Positions 53,931 through 64,000 of a stretch of 64,000 nucleotides of DNA are shown here, one piece after another. Origin of the DNA: Heloderma charlesbogerti. Taxonomy: Eukaryota; Chordata; Lepidosauria; Squamata; Helodermatidae. The notes under the pieces were generated by a model. That model was not told the DNA's origin, ran no database searches, and saw nothing but the letters and a program-made list of their open reading frames with translations. The stretch covers positions 1-64,000 of the forward strand of contig JANEZZ010001475.1 of NCBI GenBank assembly GCA_026122225.1, written 5' to 3'. A program made the translations under genes and the position numbers. How positions within the stretch are numbered: the first letter of the stretch is position 1; each line of letters starts with the position of its first letter.

Positions 53931-56908
53931 GCCTGGTTTATTCTGCAAAACTACTTGTGCTCACGATAGAAAAATGTACAGGTAACTTAAAAAAAAAAGA
54001 TAGGTACAACTGTATTCATTTCCTACAGTGGCCCAAATCCAGAGAAGCACCATAGGCCTCTATTGGTCATGCAGTTGTTTTGAGCAGACATAGGCTAGTT
54101 CTATAGTAGTGCTTCTTATCGGTATTGAAGTGCACTGATAACTGTGGGGGCACATTACCCGTTCCATATACCGCTTTTCTAGCATCATTTCCCGCTTTTT
54201 ATTCCGTATTATCCAAAAATATCGCCACAGATGTCATTGTGTGTGCTATGAGGTATAAATGCACAAGAGGGATATAGCGGCACCATGAGGGGATCATATT
54301 GATACGACACGAGGTGTAGATCTGGCTAAAGATGCAAAGCCTGCTATGGAAAATCTAGCCCTCAGAATATCCACTGAACATGTCTTGCCTGAAATGGTAT
54401 ACCCATGTAACACATATATAAAAGGGCTTGCATTTTTTTCATAGTAGGAAAAGGGGATCTGAAAGTATCCCTGAACTTAGTGATGCCAGCTGATACGTTC
54501 TATCAACGGTTCAAGAGGAAGCGAGCCAAGAGATCCCTTGTTTCCATGATACAGACTCTGTGCCTCATCCACCCGGGGCTGCGTCACACGCACCATTTCC
54601 CATCCCTTTTGTACAGGGGATCTGGTATTGCTTAGCAGCATTACATTGTTGATTCTGGACCGTGGACTACTACTGGCCGGCACATCCAGCTTCGGGATGA
54701 CTTAACTGTGTCAGATAGACGACATTGTTTTCCATGTACACCTACGGAGGCCCTCAGCAAAGCAAACATTGATTTTGGAGGAGTCTTTTTTAATTTCTCT
54801 GTACATGCCCAATGCCAGAATGCTGTAAATAGGATCCCTATATGCTCTCCTTAATATCAATCCATTTTGGAGCTTGGGGATAAGCTGCAAACTGATGGAA
54901 CTTGCTAGGAATCTGCCCACATTTGTAATGCCAGGACAGGCCTGAACTGCTGCTGCTGCTGGTGTACCACTTAGAGTGAGGTAAGGCGTCGGAGGCAGCG
55001 CAGACCTCTTTGGGTGGCCCGTGGCAGCTGATTCACTGGGTTCATTCTACGCTTAGCAGACCAACTCACTGTCATAAATCATATAGCTGTGATTTTCTTC
55101 CTGAAGTAACTTGTTTGCTTTATTTATTTGGAAAAATTCAGTAACTGCCCTCTCCACAGCTTGCCCTAATGGAGACTTACTCAAAGAATGTTTAGTCTTA
55201 ACAGCATGTGGTTTCCTCTAGTGACTTATGAACCACACTCTGAAGAGAGACGTGCTGGTACTGAAGTGTGGTAAATATACACTTTGAGATAAGCCATCTC
55301 TACCTCAGAAATAAGCCTCTTCATTGAGGAAAGCAAGGCCACAGGGGGTGAGGTCCATCTGCTCCATCTTTCTCCTGTTCCCCACTTCTCCTTTCTCAGC
55401 CCAAATGTTAAGTATCTGGGTGGCAGCAAGCTCAGAACAGAAAACAAGCTATTTTTAGCACACCATGCAACTTATTGACAACTTCAGCCTGTTAAGTCAA
55501 GCGGTTTCCATATGAAGGAACATCTGTTTATGCAGCTTCTGGAGATGAGGGGGGAATCTGTTGGAAGACTGGACTAATTTGTTTGCTTGAAGGTGATGTA
55601 AAAAGCTCTAGGAAAACAATTGAGATTCTTCCTATTGCAACAGGGAGGGCAAATTTAATGCAAGTATGATATGGAAAAGAGCCCCATGTAAATGGCTCCA
55701 AGGAGACATCAACTTTGGCTTTGATCAAAATAACAAATGTTCTACCAGAGATTTGTTGAAATAGCTCAACTGTTGTAATTATTTACCATGAGACAAATGC
55801 TGACTATGCTTTGATGCCCTAATCAGTGAGTAATCTAAAGCCAACTGAAAATGATCATCACCCAGTTCATTACTAAATACCTCAATATCCTGCAGCCCAA
55901 GTTCAAGTGATGAACTAGATTTTTATTTTATTTTTTAATGCTGGCAGAGTAATTTCGTACTGAAAATTTGCTGTCATTAATTTGCATGACAGCAAAGTGC
56001 AATGATATTTTGCCAAGGGGGAAGTCCCCTACTCAACCCCCCTTTTCTGCACTTAAAGTTCGAAAAGGAATATTTTTTCCCAAAGGGATCCATGGCAGTG
56101 TCCATGCTGCAGCTGTTACTGGGGCTGGCCAAACAAGAGAAAACTGCCATGCAGCTGTTCACCAAGTGCTAGCAGCAAGCAGAATACATCCCTCCCTCAC
56201 CAGCTCAGGGCTATACACGTTATGTTAAATATATAATGTGCAGCTGATCCTTACTAATTGTTTAACTTAGTGTAAGCGCATGAGGACCTGATCTGGATCA
56301 CAATCACTGCACATGGGAAGGGAGGTTTAAGTCTTCCCACCCAGCCACTTTCCCCCCCCATTCACCCCCCCCCAGAAACTAAAAGAAAGAAATCCCCCAT
56401 CGGTGCCCACGGATCAGGGGCCCTCGTGCTTACACTAAGGTAAACAAAATGGTGAGGATCAGCTGTATGGTACATAATTAACACAGCATGTAGTTTAGCC
56501 CTCAGGTCTCTAATAAGCAGGGAAGTCAGAACTCCAGCTCGCTTTGGTGATGAATGGAAGAGAATCAGTGCTTGGTCTTTTTTGGCACTTCCCAGAGTGG
56601 AGAATATGGAAATATGGAAGCTGAATAATGGTTGCACTTGGAGATGAATTCTATACATTTTGGGGAAGGGCAGTGGACTTTCCATTATTATACAAGGTGA
56701 ACAAGGTATTTTGAAAGATTTTTCTTTCGTTTAACACTTTTCAAAGTGTGCTTTCTTTTTTTGCTTCACGTGGTGGTGGAGCTGCCATGGGCAGCCTGCC
56801 TGCACTCTATTCTCCGCAATGCCTGAATGGGAACAATGCTATGGCATTATGTGGCATCATTCACAGAGGCATTGCTCATTTTTAAAAGTGTCTTTCGCCA
56901 CATCTGAG
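53931..56908. other. Intergenic, nothing recognised
   Basis: About 3 kb without a bounded element or a convincing exon. Short open frames at 54477-54920 and 55968-56228 have no recognised family and no splice logic. A C-rich tract lies near 56350-56373. Confidence 0.35.
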
Positions 56909-57060
56909 GATGCTAGATAGCATCACCGATGCAATGAATATGGACTTGAGCACGCTCCGGGAGAGAGCGCAGGACAGGAAGGCCTGGTGTGCTGTGGTCC
57001 ACGGGGTCACGAAGAGTCGGACACGACTGAACGACTGAACAACAACAACAACAACAACAA
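56909..57060 (+). mobile_element. RTE-BovB 3' tail fragment
   Basis: GATGCTAGATAGCATCACCG to the GGACACGACTGAACGACTGA end, followed by CAA repeats to 57060. About 150 bp, very similar to the same segment of copy 1. The 5' break lies at about 56909. Confidence 0.9.
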
Positions 57061-57739
57061 GACCCACCCCGTGGCACACACAGTCCTGCTCTCCAGCACC
57101 TCGCTGTCACTCGCTCACTCAGGGAGACCAGCTGGGGCTTGTGCCACTGCCCCCTGCAGCTGCTGCCTGAGGTGGCACATTACCCGCTCTACTTCGTGGC
57201 AGGGCCACCCTGCCTAGGGAAGGCCTGTTGCTTACACTTGATTGGAACAACAGCTGCCTGTGCACATAGGAAGGTATTTTATTGTCTAAACACTAGATCC
57301 AGAAACCTCTGATTGAACCTGGAAGAGGTGATCAGAGGGGTGGAAGAGGAAGGAGGAAGGATGGAATGGAGGCAGAGAAGATGGAGGAAGAGGAATCACA
57401 TGAACAAAAGGTGATGGGAGAAGAGGTCAATGCTTCCCTGAAGTTTCAGTCGCCTGCAAAGTTGGGCACAATAGGCGCCCATAACATTCATGCGACCGCT
57501 ATCTGTGCAGCTCTCACCATTGCAGTAAAAGCACTGTCTGTGAGGGACACCACACTTTCCCAGTGACAATAGATTTTGCTTAGAGCAAAACAGCAAGCCT
57601 TGCTTGAAGATGTCAAGATTCACCAGAATAAATGAGAAATCATATTGTATTCAGCATTCCAAAAATGGAATGATTGGGGCACATTAGAACCTGACCTTAC
57701 TAATTAATTCTTCGGTTAAGTAAAGCCAGGCTGCTTCTA
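57061..57739. other. Intergenic, nothing recognised
   Basis: No bounded element or exon was recognised. Confidence 0.35.
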
Positions 57740-58258
57740 CATGATGCAATTGCTTTCAAACAGTGCCCTGGTGACTCACATTTTACAGTAGCTTCACTGG
57801 CTACCAGTCCATTTTTGGGCACAATTTGAAGTGCTAGTATGACCCATAAAGCCCTATATAACATGGGCACAGTTGAAACACCACATTCTCCCATATGAGC
57901 CTGCCCAGGTTTTAAGAACCTTGAGAGAGGCACTTCTCGCTGTCCCACAACCATCAGCGGTATATTTGGCAGGAACATGAGACAGGGCCTTCTCGGTGGC
58001 TGCTCCCAGGCTCTGGGATGCCCTGTTAAGGGAGGGGAGGCTAGCTCCATCTTTGCTGTCCTTCTACTGGATAACAATGTTTTTCTTGAGATAGATTTTT
58101 GGATTTTTAAGCAGTTTTTACTGATGTGCTTTTAAGGGATTTACTTTTATGTTTTAATTGTAATGTTATATTTTATCTTATATTTTACTGTTGTTGGCTC
58201 CCTTGAGCACTATTTGTAGTGGAAAGGCCAGATATAAATTTAATAAATAAATGAATTA
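57740..58258 (+). mobile_element. L2-type LINE 3' end
   Basis: Readable words in order: WLPVHFWAQFEVLV, YEPAQVLRTLREALLAVP, AFSVAAPRLWDALL and LAPSLLSFY. These are the L2 C-terminal signature with stops. It ends in AGATATAAATTTAATAAATA, the typical L2-type 3' tail. Confidence 0.8.
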
Positions 58259-59454
58259 ATAAAACCCTTGGTCAGCTAGACAAGAGATCTATAACTTCTT
58301 TTGGACCTTAGTAACCTTGCATTAAAGGAGATGACTTTGCACAGACATTCATGCATATTGTTAAAATAAAGCAATGTGCTCAAAACAAGGATAATAAAAT
58401 GATCTCTTTGTCGGGAGCAAACCGGACTCATAAAATAGCATGCAAACTTTTGAGTGCATGATAGATTTTAAGCAACAACCCAAACCCTGTGCATTGTGGG
58501 GAAGGGGAACAAAGATGTTGCTGACCAGAGGGAACCCTGCACTCCCAGCAGTCTTGAGATGGAATTCATTTTGCAGATGCAATTAAATTGAAATGTGCAC
58601 AATGCAAAAAGATCCCAGCTTGCACCAAGGCATGATGGGACAAAAAAGCAATGTCTACTCACACGCCTTTCAAATAATTTCCAGTGTTTAGTGACAGCTT
58701 CAAGAATGAATGCAGAATGGTAAGAATCTATGATATTTAGGCCAATAAAAAATCATTTGGATCTAACGCTGCTTTTAAAAGCATTGAACTGCAGCCAAGA
58801 AAGGAAACAAACACCATCTGTTTAAAAATACCCTATTTTTCACTATGAAAGAATCTAGAACTTTTTGACAAGTTTACATCCTTTAATGAAATTATTAAAT
58901 GGGAAATGAAGTCATTTTTAGCCACTATGCTTTGTTTACATACTCAAACGAAATCTAGCATTTCTCCACATGTCTCATCCTTTCCAAAACCATTTTTCTC
59001 ACCTTTAATATGGTCACATTCCATTTTAACATTAACTAACAGGATGTCTAGGACAACGACTTTATTATCCCTTTTGTCTAGAGGTTTAGAGCGATGTATT
59101 TTACAGATCTGTTAAATAGCTTCTGAAGCTTCCAAGAATATAAATGAAACAGCTGCTTTTCCCATGCTGAAAATACTGTGAATTCTTTGGTGAGGGTCTG
59201 CATCTCCCAGGTGCTATCCCTGACTAAGGCTTCAGATTTCTTTGCGGGAAATTAGTACCCAATTAAAAGGGCCATAACTTTCTCAGAAGTCCTCAGTCCT
59301 GCAATGAGCTTGAATTCTTCAACCTGTGCATTTTGTCCTGTGTACATGTACTCCAGAAAAGTTGTAGCAATCTGCCACTTGTGACAGCTTGCTGTTCGTG
59401 TGCCCCTTCTCAGGTAAACTGGCTTGAGAACAGGCCGTGCAAAGGGTCATTAGA
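58259..59454. other. Intergenic, nothing recognised
   Basis: AT-rich, no bounded element. Confidence 0.4.
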
Positions 59455-59572
59455 ACTAAAACCACTCTGGAAAGTTACTGCCAGGCGGTGTAGCAGTAGT
59501 GAACATGATGGACCAATAATCTGATTTGGTATAACACAGCTTCCTATATTCCTATATCCAGTTGACAGTATC
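59455..59572 (+). mobile_element. tRNA-derived SINE, 3' part
   Basis: GTAGCAGTAGTGAACATGAT, GGACCAATAATCTGATTTGG and CAGCTTCCTATATTCCTATA match the 3' half of the SINE whose head is at 61845. Confidence 0.55.
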
Positions 59573-61844
59573 ATACTTACTGCAATCAGTACTGGACAGC
59601 TAGTATGCAGTCACAGTATTTGACAGTATCTGATAGATGGCTTGCAATAGACTATAGTAAATGTTATATGAACTTTATTATTTTATTGTATCAAAATGGC
59701 CAGGTTTAGATTCATTTTTTTAATGTTGCAAAATTTCATTTTATACCTTGTAGAAGCAGTTTTGGTTTCTTTGCCATTCTTCCTACACTGCTATTTGCAG
59801 AGGCCATGAGGAATAATAAATCAAAACAATATCAGTTGGATCCAGACTCAGTCATAAAATAGACCCATTGGAATCAATGGGACAAGTTAGTCATGACTTG
59901 TTCCATTGATTTCGTTGATGACTACATCTGGATTCAGCCCAATGAAAATAACAGCACCTCACACAAACACTGCCTGTGTCATCAACACAGGGCATCGACA
60001 TTTAGAATGAAACATTCACATAGATCAACATAAAGCTAATACGTTCTTTGAGAGGTGTCATGTGTAGCAGGCCAGAATACTGCACTTGAGTTGATGTTGT
60101 GCTTGTCCAAGACATAAATGTTGTTAGCACACATTGTCCTGAAATACTTTGGAATACGTCTGTGATTGCTAGAAAGCAAAAACGAGGTCTGTCTTTCTCC
60201 ATGACGACATCTCCATTTAAGGTTCATGTTTTATTCTTTTTAAAATTCCTAATGTGTCCTTAGAATTTGGTCCACTGACATGATCTAGGTTGGAAGATCC
60301 ATGTGCACAGCTGATGTGGATATGCATCTGCATGGTGATGCTCATCAGGGGCCCACAGAACGTCTGATGGACACATCTGTTAATGGAGATGAGGATGACA
60401 ATCTAAAACAGGGTCCTTGATTGAGTTCAAGAAAGAGATTAGAGCTATCATTTTTATGTAATTCCATCACCACAACCTTACCCAGCCTACTTAGTTAAAA
60501 TAAGTTGTGGCCCTAGGAGAAGTGTAACATTTTAAAAGGCCAGGTAGTTTGCTTAGCGAAGGCACAATCCAATGGGACGTTCTCCCAGTGAAAACAGGGA
60601 GAGGAGCCTCATTCCTTGAACAAGGACTTCTTCAACAGAACTTCCTGGTGGCTTGTGTACTACTTTTTAAATCAAGTGCTATGCTGCAGGGTTTTTTTTA
60701 AAAAAGCATTTTACTGGATGGTTGGTAAATGTTGGTGATGTATACCATGGGTGCCAGAATATTACATAAATTCCAGATCCTAGGGTAAGGATCCCATTTT
60801 GCAAAAATAATAAGTGTATTATTTATGTGCACCCATAAGATACCCCAGATGTGCTGTTCCTTGTTTACTGCACCATCATATCTCGCATTGCTGAATAACT
60901 GTTGTACGTCTCCCTTAAGGCTTTTGCTTGTCATGGGTGCATCAGTTAACTTCATTAGATCTGACCCCTTCGCATGATGGTGAGTGCTCCTTTGTACAGA
61001 ATGTTCCATGCCTGCATTCAGGGAAGAAAACCAGCCAAAGGAATTGGTTGTTTATTTTTGAGCTAATGTAAAAGTAGACCATGAGCAGACACCACCTGCT
61101 GCAAGCTAGACCTGACAAAGAGGTCGTCTTTGTTGCACATGGCTGAAGAGTTGTCTCCTGCTGCTGGTGGGTGCTATTTTTAGCGATAGACTTGAAACCC
61201 TCTTATTCTCAAAAGATTATGCTCATTTCCCTCTGAAGAGTAACACTGCCTGGCTAAGGGACAGAGAATTTTTTTTTAAAGGCAGCAAGGCTAACACAGG
61301 CTGTGCATCTGTGTCAAGAACCGTGATGACATTCCTGACTCAGGGGCTGACAGCCTCATTCTGGCACTGACAATGTGCTCACAGTTACAGGTTGAAAGGG
61401 GGCTGTGGCCCACAAGCGGCCCACAGTGACAATGTAAATATGACTGAAGTATACATGATTACAGCAGATTGCACAGAATTGCAGTGGATTCTTTGCTGCA
61501 ACGCTCCATGGCTGTGGTGGGGAGGCAGTGTGGCAAATGGTACCGTGCACAAACAGAGAAAAGATTGGCTTCGCAGGTGCATAAACGCTCATCTTGGGAT
61601 CGTGTTCAGAACGACTTAATTTTGTTCAGCTATGTCACATATAGTGACTATTCAGGGGCACACTGAATGTTTTACATGTTTGGTCACTTCTCAAATCATG
61701 TGTCAAGTCCAGATGTTGCAGCGATGTAGAGCGCTGGAGGTTGGGGCAGGGAGAACATGAACAGAATGACACAGCAGCAGCGTTCCTCCAATGTGGAGGA
61801 AGTGGCTGGAGTTGTGTTACAAGCACCAGTTACCTGATGCCCTG
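59573..61844. other. Intergenic, nothing recognised
   Basis: Short open frames (for example 60698-61009 minus, 103 codons) have no recognised family. No bounded element was found. Confidence 0.35.
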
Positions 61845-62005
61845 AATGCTTGCAGCAGTGGCAGCACGCCGGCTTGGCATGTAGAAGGTCCCAGGTTCAG
61901 TCCCTGGCAACTCCAGGTAGGGCTGGGAAAGTCCGAGAGCTGCTGCCTGCAGACAACACTGAGTTAGATGGCCTAATGGTCTAATGTATGATAAGGTAGG
62001 TCCCG
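61845..62005 (+). mobile_element. tRNA-derived SINE
   Basis: A TTGGCATGTAGAAGG segment and the B-box-like GGTTCAGTCCCTGG (about 61894-61907) form the tRNA-related head. CTCCAGGTAGGGCTGGGAAA and GAGTTAGATGGCCTAATGGT follow as the body. The 3' end is degraded. Confidence 0.65.
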
Positions 62006-62997
62006 AGGTCTCAAGGTCTGTCTCCCATATCAGTTTGAATTTCTTGCCTCCTATCCTCTTTCTGTATTTTCTTTCCCCCTTTTTTTTTTTTACTCTTTGG
62101 AGGGAGCGCACTTAACTTTTCATGTTTTCTACACATAAACAAAATTCTGTCTGAATATGAACTTTTGTAACTGAGCAAACATACAAAAGCAACGTGACCA
62201 GGAATGGGCAAGCATGGATTTTAAAGTACTTTGATAAAGCAAGCTGGCATCCCAATGCTGCTTTAATGGAAGCTGTGTTTCCAGGACTAGAAGAATCGGA
62301 ATTGGAAGGAACTTTGCAGAGTCTTCTAGTGCCTCGACTCCATAACTGTGGTCTGAAGGCCACCTATGGTCCAAGGTGTGCTTTCAGATAGTCTCTGAGA
62401 CTCACACTTCCTGTGCTGCTCCCACACATATCAAGAGCTAGAGACACCAAAACAGAGAGGCTATTTGTGATGCTACAGCTTTAATCCTTGAACGACTCTT
62501 GAGAAGCTATCTCTCTGCTTTTATTGAATCTTCTACATGCTACCCAGTGGAACTTTTTCAGGGTTGTCCGGAGCTTATTACATGCTGGCCCCAGGGAGGC
62601 TGCGGAGCCATCAGAGGTCCACAGTATTATGTTTGCAAGGCACTTGCAAGACAAAATCTCTGGCATCCACCAGGACGTAGACTCCAGCGTTATAGCAGAT
62701 GGATCAGGTGAGGTATCCTGAGCACAGTCTTGTCCAATTATGTTGGATAACGTTCAGTTGGTACAGCTTGAGGATGTTGACAGGTCTGAGCAACCACTTC
62801 CACATTGGATCGTTGCCCCTCTTGGCTTATGAAAACTGGCAGGGGGGGGGGCAGCCAGCTGGGCCAGCGAGGTGATTAATGCCTCCTTGTGAGAGGGAGT
62901 GGTCCTGGGCTGGCTGAAAGAGGCAGCAATGAAGCCACTCCTGAAAAGTCCTCCGTAGACCCAGAAGATCTTAATAACTTTAGATGGGTGGCAAATG
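62006..62997. other. Intergenic, nothing recognised
   Basis: Poly-T at 62080-62091 and poly-G at 62842-62851. Nothing else was recognised. Confidence 0.4.
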
Positions 62998-63742
62998 TAG
63001 GGATGTACAAAAGTCACTTACCTTATGATGAAATTAATTCACGGTGGGGGGGAGGCGCTCCGTCCCTCCCCCCCAAAATTCTGGTTGTGGGGGAGGCGCC
63101 CCGTCCCTCCCGCCGCGAATCCTGGCCGGCCAGGTCTGCAAATGGCGGCGGCCATAGCCGCCGCCGTTTGCGTCCCTGTAGTCAGCCATGATAGGCTACG
63201 TAAATGTTTACGTAGCCTATCACGGCTGAGTAAAACAAAAAACCAAAACCCACATGTACGCAAATGGTGGCGCCCATGGGTGCCGCCATTTGCGTTCCTT
63301 ATTTTGGCACGTCTAGTCTACATAAACATTTACGTAGACTACAGCGAAAATAAGGGGAATGCAAATAGCGTAGCGGTTTTTTTTTTTTTTTACTCAGCCG
63401 TGATAGGCTACGTAAACATTTACGTAGCCTATCATGGTATTTTTTAAAAATCTAGCCGTGATTGGCTACGTAAATCTTCACGTAGCCTATCACATTTGTT
63501 TGTTTGTTTGTTTGTTTTTACTGGAAATGGCGGCGGTGGCAGCCGGTCGGAAGACCGGCTGCTGCAGCTGCCGCCGCACCGCCGCCACCGCACTGCTGCC
63601 GCCAGGGAGATTCGCCCAGGGTAAGTCCCGTCCCGGGGGGGGGGGGCGGGAGGGCAGACCATTTCTCCACCGATTTCGGGGGGCTGAATGCGCTGGCATT
63701 CGGCCTCCCTGAGATTTGTGGCGAAATTCTCTGACATCCGTA
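62998..63742 (+). mobile_element. Palindromic hAT-like element (copy F), 745 bp
   Basis: Starts TAGGGATGTACAAAAGTCAC and ends AAATTCTCTGACATCCGTA, flanked by perfect GGCAAATG duplications (62990-62997 and 63743-63750). A hairpins lie at 63185-63228, 63308-63345, 63396-63437 and 63455-63493. B hairpins lie at about 63138-63174 and 63258-63297. The end hairpin is GGCTGAATGC/GCATTCGGCC, the same type as copy K. Confidence 0.9.
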
Positions 63743-64000
63743 GGCAAATGTTCCTTTCACGGGCAAGGCCATTGAGTGAGTAGTTGCCAACCAGCTGTAG
63801 ATGCTCTTGTTTGGATCCATTTCAGTCAGTGCTTTTGCACAGAAACAGCCTTGGTCTCTCTCTCTCTCTCTCTCTCTGTATGATGCCCTATTTCAGGAGA
63901 GACACCGTGAGTGTGACTCTATTGATTCTCTTTGATCTCTCTGGGGCAATTGTCTGAGTAGGGAGTGGGAGGTGCTGCTTTGCAGTGGTTTCGCTCCTAC
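63743..64000. other. Intergenic with (TC)n microsatellite
   Basis: TC repeats at 63856-63877; otherwise nothing recognised up to the window end. Confidence 0.6.

Noticed and set aside
63490..63820. Alanine- and glycine-rich frames near the window end
   Set aside because: They are GC-rich parts of the palindromic element and its flank, with no protein features.

Overview
The window looks like intergenic DNA from a vertebrate, most probably a squamate reptile (lizard or snake). It is built almost entirely of transposable elements. The squamate call rests on the mixture: a well-preserved RTE-BovB LINE plus two more BovB pieces, three long CR1 LINEs (two with the typical 3' end of ATTCTATG-like repeats), several L2-type 3' ends, a probable R4-type LINE, a tRNA-derived SINE, and many hAT-like and Harbinger-like MITEs. 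No prokaryotic gene organisation, rRNA, CRISPR array or complete host gene is visible. Species cannot be named from this.

Layout. 1-230: possible last exon of a host gene with poly(A) signals. 668-3150: BovB on the minus strand with a long open reading frame. 3.6-6.2 kb: mixed old repeats. 6206-6541: Harbinger-like MITE. 7.6-8.8 kb: R4-like LINE relic. 9177-12290: truncated palindromic hAT-like element joined to a CR1. 14-17 kb: MITEs and SINE remnants. 19486-21664: decayed BovB joined to a half MITE. 22967-25664: four MITEs around a convincing terminal exon with poly(A) signal (24247-24381). 28.6-33.3 kb: palindromic hAT-like fragment, CR1 (+), a hAT-like element carrying a large foldback, L2 3' end. 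34.8-37.0 kb: MITEs and L2. 38.7 kb: weak exon candidate. 39495-40556 and 41219-41680: two palindromic hAT-like elements. 42.4-43.2 kb: possible solo LTR. 43666: exon candidate. 45069-47296: older hAT-like element containing a younger palindromic one. 49537-53930: CR1 (-) split by a palindromic hAT-like element. 56.9-62.0 kb: BovB tail, L2 3' end, SINEs. 62998-63742: last palindromic hAT-like element.

The most unusual content is one non-autonomous family with termini TAGGGATG...CATCCCTA. There are eight members in 64 kb. Five have perfect 8-bp target duplications, which is the hAT signature. Their interiors are tandem runs of hairpins of two alternating kinds. The hairpin arms differ between copies, but often in a paired way, so that base pairing is kept. 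One member has matching termini but an unrelated foldback of about 300 bp inside. No transposase for this family is present here. Nested insertions give a relative order: CR1, the 45-kb hAT-like element and a palindromic MITE at 41.2 kb are all older than the palindromic family.
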